Notes: generated by a model from the letters alone, not told the origin. Positions 26,141 to 35,358 are shown, counted from the stretch's first letter. The stretch is DNA of 64,000 nucleotides from Pseudomonas sp. P8_229 (GCF_034008635.1 NZ_CP125378.1:4898501-4962500), one strand, 5' to 3'. Program-made: numbers and translations.

Positions 26141-27049
26141 GTGATCACTTCCCGACTTCGTACCCTGCGCGACCACATCCGTTGGGCCGTCAGCCGCTTC
26201 CATGGGGAGGATCTGTTTTTCGGCCATGGTACCGACAACGCCTGGGATGAAGCCCGGCAGTTGGTGCTCGGTGCACTGCACCTGCCGTGGGAAATCGCCG
26301 ACAGCTATCTCGATTGTGCGCTGGAAGACGACGAACTGGTCAACCTGCAGCGCCTGCTCAAGCGCCGCATCGATGAGCGTATCCCGACCGCTTACCTGCT
26401 GGGTGAGGCTTGGTTCTGCGGGATGTCGTTCATCGTCGATGAGCGCGTGCTGATCCCGCGTTCGCCGATTGGCGAGTTGATCGAAAACCGCTTTGCGCCG
26501 TGGATCGGCGACGAGCCAGCACGCATTCTCGATCTGTGCACCGGCTCCGGCTGCATTGGCATCGCTTGCGCCTATGAATTCCAGAACGCTGAAGTGGTGC
26601 TGGCGGACCTGTCGTTCGAAGCACTGGAAGTGGCCAATCAGAACATCGAGCGCCATGGCGTCGATGAGCGCGTGTATACCGTGCAAGGTGATGGTTTCGA
26701 TGGTCTGCCGGGGCAGCGTTTCGACCTGATCGTGTCGAATCCGCCGTACGTCGATGCGGAAGATTTCGCCGACATGCCGGATGAGTACCAGCACGAACCC
26801 GAGCTGGGCCTGGCCTGCGGTGACGATGGTCTGAACCTGGTACGGCGGATGCTCGCCGAAGCGGCGGATCATCTGACCGAGAAGGGCTTGCTGATTGTCG
26901 AGGTGGGCAACAGCCAGGTACACGTCGAAGCGTTGTACCCGGAAGTCGACTTCGCCTGGCTCGATTTCGAACGCGGCGGGCATGGCGTGTTCATGCTGAC
27001 AGCTGAGCAGTGCCGCGATCATCAGGCCCTGTTCGCCACCCGCGTTTAA
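26141..27049 (+). CDS. prmB: 50S ribosomal protein L3 glutamine N5-methyltransferase
   Basis: 302-residue class I SAM methyltransferase. The N-terminal helical domain has [14 protein letters not shown]. The SAM site is [12 protein letters not shown] (residues 131-142), and the catalytic NPPY is at residues 200-203. These are hallmarks of PrmB/HemK. It methylates the Gln of ribosomal protein L3. The GTG start at 26141 gives [20 protein letters not shown], matching Pseudomonas PrmB. The short gap upstream (26062-26140) carries the promoter. Confidence 0.92.
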   Translation: MITSRLRTLRDHIRWAVSRFHGEDLFFGHGTDNAWDEARQLVLGALHLPWEIADSYLDCALEDDELVNLQRLLKRRIDERIPTAYLLGEAWFCGMSFIVDERVLIPRSPIGELIENRFAPWIGDEPARILDLCTGSGCIGIACAYEFQNAEVVLADLSFEALEVANQNIERHGVDERVYTVQGDGFDGLPGQRFDLIVSNPPYVDAEDFADMPDEYQHEPELGLACGDDGLNLVRRMLAEAADHLTEKGLLIVEVGNSQVHVEALYPEVDFAWLDFERGGHGVFMLTAEQCRDHQALFATRV

Positions 27050-27061
27050 GCCTTAAAAGCT

Positions 27062-27170
27062 TGATCGTTCCCACGCTCTGCGTGGGAATGCCTCAATGGA
27101 CGCTCTGCGTCCGCTGTTGGGACGCGGAGCGTACCGGGCTGCATTCCCACGCGGAGCGTGGGAACGATCA
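27062..27170. repeat. Long inverted repeat, second repeat family
   Basis: Ends TGATCGTTCCCACGCTC and complement, same family as 15262-15371, directly downstream of prmB. Confidence 0.85.
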
Positions 27171-27223
27171 AGCACAGGGAAATGCATTCCAAGGTGGGAG
27201 ATTCTATGGTTCATGCCTAGCCC

Positions 27224-28171
27224 CTAAACGGCTTTAGGTGAGTATTCGCTCTGGTTTTTCAACAGAGCAAATACCACCCGGGCAAGCTTGCGGGCTAGTG
27301 CGACCAGTGCTTGGGTAGTGCTCAATCCGCGCTCTCTTAAAGCCTCATAAAACCCTTTCCACGCCGAGGTCCGGCTCGCCGCCATTGCAGCGTTGTGCAG
27401 CAATCGACGTGCCTCTGAGTCGCCTCGTTTGGTCAGGCAGCGACGGCCTTTCTTTTTGCCTGAGTCCGATATGCGCAGATCCAGGCCCAGAAAGGCGATG
27501 AAAGCGTCGGCATTCCTGAAGTCCCCACGCTGAAAGGATGCGAGCAAGCGGGCGCCGGTCAACGTACCGATGCCTTCTACCTTCATGCAACGCTTGAGCT
27601 GAGCGCCTAAACCGGCTTCGTCTATCTGCGCCAGGATCGTTTTCTCCAGCAGGATTTCCAGTCTTTGCATGGCGTTTATCTGATTTTTGAAAACGGTTTT
27701 GAGCAATGGCTCATTCTCCCAGCTCTGCTTGAGGCTAACACGAGCCTGGACCAGAGCCGCACGGCGCCGGAAAAGACTGATGAGCCGGCAATACAAGGGC
27801 GACGGCGGTGTCCAAGGGCGTAAGTGGTCCCCTTCGTTTGTCAGATAACGGGCCAGTAATCGGGCATCCAGCGCATCAGTTTTGGCGCGAACGTTCACAC
27901 CTTTGCGGTAATGGCTGAGCTCATAACCGCCAACCATATAGATCACGCAACCATCGGCATACGCCAGATCAGCAAATTCCTGGTGATAGATATTGGTGGC
28001 TTCGATGGCGATTGCCACTGGCTTGGCAGCGGTTTTGAGCCATTTCTTGATCGCCGCTTTGGTATTGGAGATTGTCTCGAGCTGATCTGATTCGGCGTGA
28101 TAAATCACCAGTTCGTCCTTGGCGACATCAACCCCGATAATCGACTGAGTGGTAACGACGGGCATTGCCAT
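27224..28171 (-). CDS. IS110-family DEDD transposase/recombinase
   Basis: 315 residues. The N-terminal RuvC-like DEDD domain has Asp15 (GVDVAKD), Glu57 (IEATNIYHQ), and Asp99/Asp102 (KTDALDARLL). A helical linker is followed by a helix-hairpin-helix-like segment KVEGIGTLTGARLLA. The C-terminal Tnp domain has the conserved Ser237 in SDSGKKKGRRCL, the likely serine nucleophile. All expected catalytic residues are present, so it should be active. The ATG at 28171 has GGAGG upstream. In IS621 this enzyme is guided by a bridge RNA from the element's own 5' end. Confidence 0.93.
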   Translation of the reverse strand: MAMPVVTTQSIIGVDVAKDELVIYHAESDQLETISNTKAAIKKWLKTAAKPVAIAIEATNIYHQEFADLAYADGCVIYMVGGYELSHYRKGVNVRAKTDALDARLLARYLTNEGDHLRPWTPPSPLYCRLISLFRRRAALVQARVSLKQSWENEPLLKTVFKNQINAMQRLEILLEKTILAQIDEAGLGAQLKRCMKVEGIGTLTGARLLASFQRGDFRNADAFIAFLGLDLRISDSGKKKGRRCLTKRGDSEARRLLHNAAMAASRTSAWKGFYEALRERGLSTTQALVALARKLARVVFALLKNQSEYSPKAV

Positions 28172-28200
28172 GAGAAATCCTCCGGGCTAAGGTTTGAACG

Positions 28201-28362
28201 CTTGAAGGGTTCACCCAGAGGCGCAGGCTTGTTCCTATCGTCGGTCTAGGCCAGATGCATTCTTTATCGGCGCTTGGGTGAAAGGAGGAGGGGTGAAATC
28301 TCCCACGGTCTGTACTGCGCTAACAGTCAGAATCGAGCCTTGTCCCTCCTCCTCCCTTCAAG
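28201..28362 (-). ncRNA. Candidate bridge RNA of the IS110 element
   Basis: Outer stem CTTGAAGGG (28201-28209) pairs with CCCTTCAAG (28354-28362). An inner stem 28284-28292/28344-28352 closes a loop holding AAGGCTCG (28341-28334, like the REP left of the CT) and GTGGGAG (28306-28300, complement of CTCCCAC right of it). A second stem TTCACCCA (28210-28217)/TGGGTGAA (28275-28282) closes a loop holding AAGAATG (28264-28258, like the element's right end AGAAT) and AACAAG (28233-28228, complement of CTTGT at the left end). Order target-left, target-right, donor-left, donor-right is that of IS621. RNA ends are not known. Confidence 0.7.
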
Positions 28363-28416
28363 TCCTACCATACAAGCGAGCTTGCTCGCGAATGGCCGCG
28401 ACGCGGTTTCAAGCCA

Positions 28417-29208
28417 TCAGCGGTGCGTGGCAATCCAGATCAACAACCCCGCCTGAAACACCGCAAACGCCACCAGACAGGTAATGGTGAAGCGCAAACC
28501 AGCGTCTTCACGCTTGAACTTGCTGACTTTATCTTCCTGCTTCTTCAGCTTCACTTCCTGCTCGGCCAGGTTCTGCTCGGCCTGCTGCAGCATTTGCGCC
28601 GCTTCGAGAATCTCGACGATCTGCAGTTTTTCGCTGTTCCAGTCGCCCAGCAAGTCACCGACCTGCACCTCTTTGACGCTGCCCTTCAAATGCTGGGCAT
28701 CGGCGTACACCACATCAAAACCATGCACACGCAAGAAGTGATCGCGACGCAGACGGGTGTCTTCATTCAGCGCGTCCTTGTTGCTCAGGTCCATGCCGTC
28801 GACGGTGTAGGCGGGCCAGCGTTTCTTCGCCCAGTTGATGCCTTGTGCGGCCACGAAGCGACCGATGCCACGGTTCAGCGGTTCGATCTGCAAGCCGCTG
28901 TCGGGGCCGAAATGCACACGCTTGGTGGTGTGATTGACCCACACGTCGAGCTGGTTCTGCTCTTTGCGCACGCGCTGGCCGGGGAGTTTGATCGCCATGC
29001 GCATCAGGCTGTGTTCTTTGCTGTTGCGCTCGGCGTAGCCGAATTCGACAAAGCGCAACGGCCGGCCACCAGTGTGCCGGTCAGTCTGCAGCGGGGCCAG
29101 GCGGAGCATCTTGTGGTGCTCGACGTGGACGTCCGCCCACGGCAGCTCGACCGCTGGCGGTGCGTCTTTTTCAGCGGTGGTGTCGGGTGAAGTCGGGGTA
29201 TCAGTCAT
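28417..29208 (-). CDS. Tail-anchored coiled-coil protein (263 aa), unknown
   Basis: Residues 1-190 are a mixed soluble domain with no recognised motif (WADVHVEHHKMLRLAPLQTD, VDGMDLSNKDALNEDTRLRRDHFL). Residues about 195-235 form a heptad-like coiled coil rich in Glu, Lys and Gln (EAAQMLQQAEQNLAEQEVKL). The C-terminus is a single transmembrane helix (FTITCLVAFAVFQAGLLIWIA). It appears to be a C-tail-anchored cytosolic protein. By position between prmB and aroC it corresponds to a conserved hypothetical in other pseudomonads. Function unknown. Confidence 0.7.
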   Translation of the reverse strand: MTDTPTSPDTTAEKDAPPAVELPWADVHVEHHKMLRLAPLQTDRHTGGRPLRFVEFGYAERNSKEHSLMRMAIKLPGQRVRKEQNQLDVWVNHTTKRVHFGPDSGLQIEPLNRGIGRFVAAQGINWAKKRWPAYTVDGMDLSNKDALNEDTRLRRDHFLRVHGFDVVYADAQHLKGSVKEVQVGDLLGDWNSEKLQIVEILEAAQMLQQAEQNLAEQEVKLKKQEDKVSKFKREDAGLRFTITCLVAFAVFQAGLLIWIATHR

Positions 29209-29307
29209 AACGGCGAGATCCTGTCCAAGCCCTGCTTGTCGCCAGCCGGTACGCTGGCGACAAAGGCTTATCGGCCGTTTTTTGCAGGACTAGAGGGCAA
29301 ACACCGT

Positions 29308-30261
29308 TTAACGGGTGCGAAGTCCGTCAATAAACTCGATGAGTTTGCCGCCCAGTTCCGCTGCCAGTGGCAAATTCGGGTCCTTGTAGGAGGCCAATTG
29401 CCGCTTCACATCGGCGGGGACGATACGCATGACGTGGTTCATGCCTTCGATCACCACCAGTTCGGCGTCGGGTTTGGCGGCTTTCAGTGCCTGTGCATCG
29501 CCAACGCCGACCTGCATGTCGTTGCTGCCTTGAACGATCAGTGCCGGCATCTTCAACTGCGCAAAGGCCTTGGCCGGATCCTGGCGGAACAGCGAGATCA
29601 TGTACGGCTGCACACTCGGGCGGAAGATCGGCTGCAGCGGCGCCGGCACGTTGGCATCGGTGTGGCCGGCCTTGAGGCTGTCGAGCAGTTCGTTGCTGCG
29701 CAGCATCAACGGTGGCGGCAGGCTGCGCGCCAGTTGCTCGCGAATCACCTGATCGACCGGCCGGGCGCTGCCGGACAGCGAAATCAGCGCAGCAGCGTCG
29801 GTGCGCGAGGCGGCGAGGGTGGCAATCAGTGCACCTTCGCTGTGACCGAGCACAATCAGCGGGCCGAAACGCGGATCACTTTTCAGCTTCTGGCCCCAGG
29901 CCGCGGCATCGTTGACGTAGGCCTCCACTGACAGATTGCGCTCGTCGGGTGTGGCGGCCAGGCTCGCGGCTACACCGCGCTTGTCGTAGCGCACGCTGGC
30001 GATGTTGTGTTTGGCCAGCACCCAGGCCAGCCGCTTGAGGCTGTCGTTGCGCCCGCCATCGGGGTTGTTGCCGTCACGATCCGTAGGACCCGAGCCCGAA
30101 ATGATCAGTACAACCGGCACCGGGTTGTCGGATTTTGGCAGCAACAGCGAGCCGAAAAGTTCACCGTTGCCGGTGTCCAGGGAGATCGGGCGCTGCAGGA
30201 CAGTCGCGTGGGCAAAGCCGGTAAACAGGGTAAGACTCAAGATCAGAACTCGCAGCATCAT
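29308..30261 (-). CDS. Secreted alpha/beta hydrolase
   Basis: 317 residues from ATG-ATG at 30261. A signal peptide MMLRVLILSLTLFTGFAHA is followed by an alpha/beta-hydrolase domain. PVVLIISGSGPTDRDGN provides the oxyanion loop, LGHSEGAL is the nucleophile elbow (Ser), and an Asp (VQGSNDMQVG) and His (IEGMNHVM) complete the triad. It is similar in layout to serine aminopeptidase/esterase-like enzymes exported to the periplasm. Substrate unknown. It is divergent from aroC with a 130-bp gap. Confidence 0.83.
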   Translation of the reverse strand: MMLRVLILSLTLFTGFAHATVLQRPISLDTGNGELFGSLLLPKSDNPVPVVLIISGSGPTDRDGNNPDGGRNDSLKRLAWVLAKHNIASVRYDKRGVAASLAATPDERNLSVEAYVNDAAAWGQKLKSDPRFGPLIVLGHSEGALIATLAASRTDAAALISLSGSARPVDQVIREQLARSLPPPLMLRSNELLDSLKAGHTDANVPAPLQPIFRPSVQPYMISLFRQDPAKAFAQLKMPALIVQGSNDMQVGVGDAQALKAAKPDAELVVIEGMNHVMRIVPADVKRQLASYKDPNLPLAAELGGKLIEFIDGLRTR

Positions 30262-30391
30262 CACGCCATCATTCGCCAAGGTGCCGGTTGGACTCACCAA
30301 CACCACTAAGGTTCGAGGATGAACTACTCGGTTAGCCTGCGTATACTGGCGCGCATCACGAATTCGGGTTTGATTTCACGGAGCGTCCTGC

Positions 30392-31483
30392 ATGTCCGGC
30401 AATACCTACGGCAAGTTGTTCACTGTCACCACCGCTGGCGAAAGTCATGGTCCGGCGTTGGTCGCCATTGTCGACGGCTGCCCGCCGGGCCTGGAGATCT
30501 CTCTTGAAGACCTGCAGCGCGACCTCGATCGCCGCAAGCCGGGCACCAGCCGCCACACCACCCAGCGCCAGGAAGCCGACGAAGTCGAAATCCTTTCCGG
30601 CGTGTTCGAAGGCCGCACCACCGGTTGCTCCATCGGCCTGCTGATCCGCAACACTGACCAGAAGTCCAAGGACTACTCGGCGATCAAGGACCTGTTCCGC
30701 CCGGCCCACGCCGACTACACCTACCACCACAAATACGGCGAGCGCGATTACCGTGGTGGCGGTCGCAGTTCGGCGCGGGAAACCGCCATGCGTGTGGCGG
30801 CCGGTGCGATCGCGAAGAAATTCCTCGCCACTCAGGGCATCGTCATTCGCGGCTACATGAGCCAGCTCGGCCCGATCGAAATTCCGTTCAAGACCTGGGA
30901 TTCGGTGGAAGAGAACGCCTTCTTCAGTCCGGATCCGGACAAAGTCCCTGAGCTGGAAGCCTACATGGACCAGTTGCGTCGCGACCAGGACTCGGTCGGC
31001 GCAAAAATCACCGTCGTTGCCGAAGGCGTCATGCCAGGCCTGGGCGAGCCGATCTTCGACCGCCTCGACGCCGAACTGGCCCACGCGCTGATGAGCATCA
31101 ACGCCGTCAAAGGCGTGGAAATCGGCGCTGGTTTCGCCTGCGTTGCGCAGCGCGGCACCGAGCACCGCGATGAACTGACCCCGCAAGGTTTCCTCAGCAA
31201 CAATGCTGGCGGCATTCTTGGTGGCATTTCCTCGGGTCAGCCGATCGTCGCCCATCTGGCGCTCAAGCCAACATCGAGCATCACCACCCCGGGCCGTTCG
31301 ATCGACATCCACGGCAACCCGGTGGACGTGATCACCAAGGGCCGTCATGACCCGTGCGTCGGTATCCGCGCCACGCCGATCGCCGAAGCGATGATGGCCA
31401 TCGTGCTGATGGACCACTTGCTGCGCCACCGTGGGCAGAACGCCGACGTGCGCGTCAGCACCCCGGTGCTGGGTCAGCTTTGA
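30392..31483 (+). CDS. aroC: Chorismate synthase
   Basis: 363 residues with the AroC signatures [18 protein letters not shown] near the N-terminus, [21 protein letters not shown], and SGGI-type [17 protein letters not shown] followed by [17 protein letters not shown]. It catalyses the last shikimate-pathway step (EPSP to chorismate) using reduced FMN. Length is normal. It is followed by an MFS gene and mtnBDC on the same strand. Confidence 0.97.
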   Translation: MSGNTYGKLFTVTTAGESHGPALVAIVDGCPPGLEISLEDLQRDLDRRKPGTSRHTTQRQEADEVEILSGVFEGRTTGCSIGLLIRNTDQKSKDYSAIKDLFRPAHADYTYHHKYGERDYRGGGRSSARETAMRVAAGAIAKKFLATQGIVIRGYMSQLGPIEIPFKTWDSVEENAFFSPDPDKVPELEAYMDQLRRDQDSVGAKITVVAEGVMPGLGEPIFDRLDAELAHALMSINAVKGVEIGAGFACVAQRGTEHRDELTPQGFLSNNAGGILGGISSGQPIVAHLALKPTSSITTPGRSIDIHGNPVDVITKGRHDPCVGIRATPIAEAMMAIVLMDHLLRHRGQNADVRVSTPVLGQL

Positions 31484-31517
31484 TGGGTGATCTCAAAGCC
31501 GCTGCGGCATAACCCCC

Positions 31518-32663
31518 GTGGCGGCGCTCCCGTACTGGCGGCTGTCCAGTTTTTATCTGTTCTATTTCGCCTTGCTCGGTTCGACAGCGCCGTTTCTGGC
31601 GCTGTACTTCGATCACCTCGGGTTCAGCGCCGCGCGCATCGGCGAACTGGTGGCGATCCCGATGCTGATGCGCTGCGTGGCGCCGAACATCTGGGGCTGG
31701 CTCGGCGACTACACCGGCAAACGCCTGGCCATCGTGCGCTTCGGCGCGGTGTGCACGCTGCTGACCTTTTCGCTGATCTTCGTCAGCAAGACTTACGCCT
31801 GGCTGGCGATGGTCATGGCCTTGCACGCATTCTTCTGGCACGCCGTCCTGCCGCAGTTTGAAGTCATCACCTTGGCGCATTTGCAGGGGCAGACCTCGCG
31901 TTACAGCCAGATCCGCCTGTGGGGATCGATCGGTTTCATCATCACCGTGGTCGCCCTGGGCCGATTGTTCGAATGGCTGAGCCTCGATATCTATCCGGCG
32001 GCGCTGGTGCTGATCATGGCCGGCATCGTTCTCAGCAGCTTGTGGGTGCCGAATGCGCAACCACCGCAAGGTAATCGACCGAGCGGGGAGGGCTTCCTCA
32101 AACAACTGCGCAGCCCGGGTGTGCTGGCGTTTTACGGCTGCGTCGCGCTGATGCAGATGAGCCACGGCCCGTATTACACCTTTCTGACCCTGCACCTTGA
32201 ACGACTCGGTTACAGCCGTGGCGTGATCGGCATGCTCTGGGCCGTGGGCGTGGTTGCCGAAGTGCTGATGTTCATGTTCATGAGCCGGATTCTCGCGCGG
32301 TTTTCCTTGCGTCGGGTGTTGATGGCGAGTTTTCTGCTGGCGGCGCTGCGCTGGTTGCTGCTAGGTTCGTTCGCCGAATTCCTGTGGGTGCTGTTGTTCG
32401 CGCAGGTGCTGCACGCGGCGACCTTCGGCAGCTTTCATGCGGCTGCCATCGCGTTCGTGCAACGTAGTTTCGGCGCACGCCAGCAAGGCCAGGGCCAGGC
32501 GCTGTACGCCGCGCTGGCCGGCACCGGTGGTGCGATGGGGGCGTTGTATTCCGGTTACAGCTGGAATGCCCTCGGCGCGACATTGACCTTTAGTATTGCC
32601 AGTCTCGCGGCGCTCGCTGCTGCCGTTATCATTGCCACACGTATGCAAGAGGACAGGCCATGA
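31518..32663 (+). CDS. MFS transporter (HcaT-like), linked to mtnB
   Basis: 381 residues, about 12 transmembrane segments, MFS_1-like group resembling the phenylpropionate transporter HcaT. The loop between TM2 and TM3 reads GWLGDYTGKRLAI. The likely start is GTG at 31518 (MAALPYWRLSSFYLFYF). Its stop overlaps the mtnB ATG by 4 bp (ATGA), so translation is coupled to methionine salvage. Substrate unknown; the linkage raises the possibility of a methylthio-compound or related solute. Confidence 0.8.
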   Translation: MAALPYWRLSSFYLFYFALLGSTAPFLALYFDHLGFSAARIGELVAIPMLMRCVAPNIWGWLGDYTGKRLAIVRFGAVCTLLTFSLIFVSKTYAWLAMVMALHAFFWHAVLPQFEVITLAHLQGQTSRYSQIRLWGSIGFIITVVALGRLFEWLSLDIYPAALVLIMAGIVLSSLWVPNAQPPQGNRPSGEGFLKQLRSPGVLAFYGCVALMQMSHGPYYTFLTLHLERLGYSRGVIGMLWAVGVVAEVLMFMFMSRILARFSLRRVLMASFLLAALRWLLLGSFAEFLWVLLFAQVLHAATFGSFHAAAIAFVQRSFGARQQGQGQALYAALAGTGGAMGALYSGYSWNALGATLTFSIASLAALAAAVIIATRMQEDRP

Positions 32664-33286
32664 GCCTTACGCGTGAACAGCTTGCCCAGCAAATCGTCGA
32701 CGCCGGGCGTTTTCTTTATGGTCGCGGCTGGTCGCCGGCCACCAGCAGCAATTATTCGACACGCCTGTCGGCCAGCGAAGCGCTGCTGACCGTGTCCGGC
32801 AAGCACAAGGGCCAGTTGGGTCTGGACGACGTGCTCGCCACCGACTTGTCCGGCAACAGCCTGGAACCGGGGAAAAAACCGTCCGCCGAAACCCTGCTGC
32901 ACACCCAGCTCTACAGCTGGCGCCCAGAGATCGGCGCGGTGCTGCACACCCACTCGGTGAACGCCACGGTGCTGTCGCGCCTGACGCCTGAAGACTTCAT
33001 CGAGTTCGAAGATTACGAACTGCAAAAAGCCTTCAGCGGCATCTCGACCCACGAATCCCGGGTGCGCGTGCCGATCTTCGACAACGATCAGGACATTGCG
33101 CGCCTCGCCACCAAGGTGCAGCCTTGGCTCGACGCCCATCCCGATTGCGTCGGTTATCTGATTCGCGGCCACGGCCTCTATACCTGGGGCGCGCAGATGA
33201 GCGACGCCCTGCGGCAGATCGAGGCCTTCGAATTCCTGTTTGAATGCGAGTTGAAAACCCGCAGCGTCATGAACCGCCAAGGCTGA
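32660..33286 (+). CDS. mtnB: Methylthioribulose-1-phosphate dehydratase
   Basis: 208-residue class II aldolase-fold zinc enzyme. The metal site is in VLHTHSVNATVL and IRGHGLYTWG, with GRGWSPATSSNYSTRL at the N-terminus. It dehydrates methylthioribulose-1-phosphate in methionine salvage. It overlaps the MFS gene by 4 bp; mtnD follows after 92 bp. Confidence 0.95.
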   Translation: MSLTREQLAQQIVDAGRFLYGRGWSPATSSNYSTRLSASEALLTVSGKHKGQLGLDDVLATDLSGNSLEPGKKPSAETLLHTQLYSWRPEIGAVLHTHSVNATVLSRLTPEDFIEFEDYELQKAFSGISTHESRVRVPIFDNDQDIARLATKVQPWLDAHPDCVGYLIRGHGLYTWGAQMSDALRQIEAFEFLFECELKTRSVMNRQG

Positions 33287-33378
33287 CTTCACCAGAAGCA
33301 GCCCATTCGCCTGATGAAATGCACTGCCCGACCGGTCTGCAAGAACCGGACGGCAAGGCCGATACCGAGGAATTGCCC

Positions 33379-33924
33379 ATGAGCAGCCTGTCCGTTTATC
33401 ACGTCTCCAGCCCTGACATTCCGAACAAGGTGCTGACCCATTTCGAAGACATTGCCTCGACGCTCGCCGAGCAGGGCGTGCGCTTTGACCGCTGGCAAGC
33501 GGCGGCGAAGATCCAGCCCGGAGCCACCCAGGAAGAAGTGATCAGCGCTTATCAGCAGCAGATCGACAAGCTCATGACCGAGCGCGGCTACATCACCGTC
33601 GACGTGATCAGCCTCAACAGCGATCACCCGCAAAAAGCCGAACTGCGCGCCAGGTTCCTTGAAGAGCACCGCCATGGCGAAGACGAAGTCAGATTTTTCG
33701 TCGCTGGTCGTGGGTTGTTTACCCTGCACATCGATGATTACGTCTACGCCGTACTCTGCGAGAAGAACGATTTGATCTCGGTGCCGGCCGGCACCAAACA
33801 CTGGTTCGACATGGGTGAGCATCCGCACTTCGTGGCGATTCGTCTGTTCAACAACCCGGAAGGCTGGGTTGCCAATTTCACCGGCGAAGACATCGCCGGC
33901 CGTTTCCCGCGTCTGGAGGACTGA
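33379..33924 (+). CDS. mtnD: Acireductone dioxygenase
   Basis: 181-residue cupin. Metal-binding [12 protein letters not shown] and KHWFDMGE are visible. It oxidises acireductone to the methionine precursor 2-keto-4-methylthiobutyrate (Fe form) or off-pathway products (Ni form). The ATG at 33379 is chosen because the upstream in-frame extension overlaps mtnB. The gap to mtnC is 4 bp. Confidence 0.95.
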   Translation: MSSLSVYHVSSPDIPNKVLTHFEDIASTLAEQGVRFDRWQAAAKIQPGATQEEVISAYQQQIDKLMTERGYITVDVISLNSDHPQKAELRARFLEEHRHGEDEVRFFVAGRGLFTLHIDDYVYAVLCEKNDLISVPAGTKHWFDMGEHPHFVAIRLFNNPEGWVANFTGEDIAGRFPRLED

Positions 33925-33928
33925 TTCG

Positions 33929-34612
33929 ATGTCGATCAAAGCCATCGTCACTGACATCGAAGGCACCACCAGCGCGGTGAGTTTCGTTTTTGATGTGCTG
34001 TTTCCGTACGCGGCCAAACACCTGCCGGATTTTGTTCGGCAGAACGCCGAACGCGCCGATGTGGCCGAGCAACTCGACGCCGTGCGCCGTGACAGCAATG
34101 CGCCGCAGGCCGATGTTGAGCGGGTTGTAGAAATTCTCTTGAGCTGGATCGAGGAAGACCGCAAAGCCACGCCGCTCAAAGCCTTGCAGGGCATGGTCTG
34201 GGCGCAGGGTTATCACGCCGGGCAGTTGAAGGGGCATGTTTACCCGGACGCGGTAGACGCACTGCAACGCTGGCATGCGGCGGGTTATCAACTGTTTGTG
34301 TATTCGTCGGGTTCGATCCAGGCGCAGAAGCTGATCTTCGGTTGCTCGGAGGCGGGGGATTTGACGCCGCTGTTCAGCGGGTATTTCGACACCACGTCGG
34401 GGCCCAAGCGTGAGGCGCAGTCGTACACGAACATCCAGCAAGCCATTGGCGTTGAAGCGGGTGAACTCCTGTTCCTCTCGGACATCGTCGAAGAACTTGA
34501 CGCCGCTCAAGCGGCCGGCCTGCAGACCTGCGGCCTGGCGCGTGAAGGCGGGGAGCTGGGAAGCCATGTCACCGTCGACACTTTCACCGGTATCGAACCG
34601 GAAGCGTTCTAG
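33929..34612 (+). CDS. mtnC: Enolase-phosphatase E1
   Basis: 227-residue HAD-superfamily protein with N-terminal [12 protein letters not shown] (nucleophile Asp in the HAD motif I), [13 protein letters not shown] (motif II) and [13 protein letters not shown] (motif IV). It performs both enolisation and dephosphorylation in methionine salvage. It is the last gene of mtnB-mtnD-mtnC and is followed by a strong terminator. mtnA is not in the window. Confidence 0.95.
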   Translation: MSIKAIVTDIEGTTSAVSFVFDVLFPYAAKHLPDFVRQNAERADVAEQLDAVRRDSNAPQADVERVVEILLSWIEEDRKATPLKALQGMVWAQGYHAGQLKGHVYPDAVDALQRWHAAGYQLFVYSSGSIQAQKLIFGCSEAGDLTPLFSGYFDTTSGPKREAQSYTNIQQAIGVEAGELLFLSDIVEELDAAQAAGLQTCGLAREGGELGSHVTVDTFTGIEPEAF

Positions 34613-34646
34613 AGAACCCACAGGGGGGGGTGACAACCGCAAATGT

Positions 34647-34687
34647 AAACAGGCCGTGAAGCGAAAGCTCCACGGCCTGTTTTGTTT
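34647..34687 (+). terminator. Terminator after mtnC
   Basis: AAACAGGCCGTG/CACGGCCTGTTT hairpin followed by TGTTT. Confidence 0.85.
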
Positions 34688-34702
34688 AAAGCGATTTAAA
34701 CC

Positions 34703-34981
34703 TTACAGCGAGTGATACGTCGGCAGCGCAAAGCGTTGCTGGCTTTGCAACATTGCAATCTGCGGCAGTTCGCTGGCTTCTTCTGCCAGGTCACGACGAA
34801 TCGCGCTGATCGCCCACGACAGTTGGTCGGCGTTGTGCATTTGCTGGTACGTCAGGGCGCGCTTGAACACTTTGCCTTCGCTGCTGCGCAGGGTCAGCAG
34901 GATCCCGCCATCGGGACGTGGCGCAGTGGTGACGTTGAAGTTGGAGAACAGCGAGGTAAATTTTTCTTGGATCAGGCTCAT
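34703..34981 (-). CDS. DUF3509-type protein (92 aa)
   Basis: Starts MSLIQEKFTSLFSNFNVT at the ATG at 34981 with GGAGCTGATAGAC upstream. It has a small soluble alpha/beta composition (RPDGGILLTLRSSEGKVFKR) and resembles the Pseudomonas DUF3509 family. It is divergent from the acyl-CoA synthetase gene. Function unknown. Confidence 0.75.
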   Translation of the reverse strand: MSLIQEKFTSLFSNFNVTTAPRPDGGILLTLRSSEGKVFKRALTYQQMHNADQLSWAISAIRRDLAEEASELPQIAMLQSQQRFALPTYHSL

Positions 34982-35358
34982 GTCTATCAGCTCCGTATGC
35001 ACTTGAATGGCAAGCATGCAGAGGAGGTTGCAGCGATTGTGCCAGTATTCTGAAAATAATAAACCGATATAAATCAATAGCTTATAAGTAATGAAATTTG
35101 CAATGGTCGTGCAATCTGCATGAATGGCCATCGTGCATCCTGCATTTTGCGGGATTGTCGCTGACACGATGGAACCTATTCACCGCTCCATGATCCCCGC
35201 CGTCATCCGCGCGTTTGCGGATACAAAACATTGCAAAAACCGCGTGTACGGCCGCGAAGCGCTGACGTATTTTCGGTCTCGACCTTTGCTCACGACGCAG
35301 GTCAGCCCACAGCCCGAACAATAAAAAAACGGCCACCGAGGTCGACCGGGGAGCCTCC
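34982..35358. promoter_or_regulatory. 377-bp divergent AT-rich intergenic region
   Basis: No gene is seen; short plus- and minus-strand ORFs here have no start signals or coding bias. The low-GC part (about 35040-35160) probably holds the divergent promoters. A sequence pair ATGGCCATCGTGCATCCTGCA / GCATGAATGGCCAT suggests a short repeat around 35110-35145. Confidence 0.4.

Larger units (their letters stand above)
27201..28376 (-). mobile_element. IS110-family insertion sequence inserted in a REP
   Basis: 1176-bp element bounded on the transposase strand by CT dinucleotides at 28376-28375 and 27200-27199, one copy belonging to the target. No inverted terminal repeats and no longer target duplication are seen, as expected for this family. 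It contains one gene (27224-28171), about 205 bp of structured non-coding DNA upstream of it and only 23 bp downstream. That places it in the IS110 (IS621-like) rather than IS1111 organisation. IS110-family elements that target REPs are known in Pseudomonas and E. coli. Confidence 0.88.
27194..28392. repeat. REP half interrupted by the IS110 element
   Basis: GTGGGAG (27194-27200) joins CGAGCTTGCTCGCGAA (28377-28392) to rebuild one REP copy once the 1176-bp element is removed. The rebuilt sequence equals the intact REPs elsewhere in the window. Confidence 0.88.

Noticed and set aside
30356-31429. 357-aa ORF antisense to aroC
   Set aside because: Antisense of a recognised conserved gene; low-complexity composition typical of GC-rich shadow frames.
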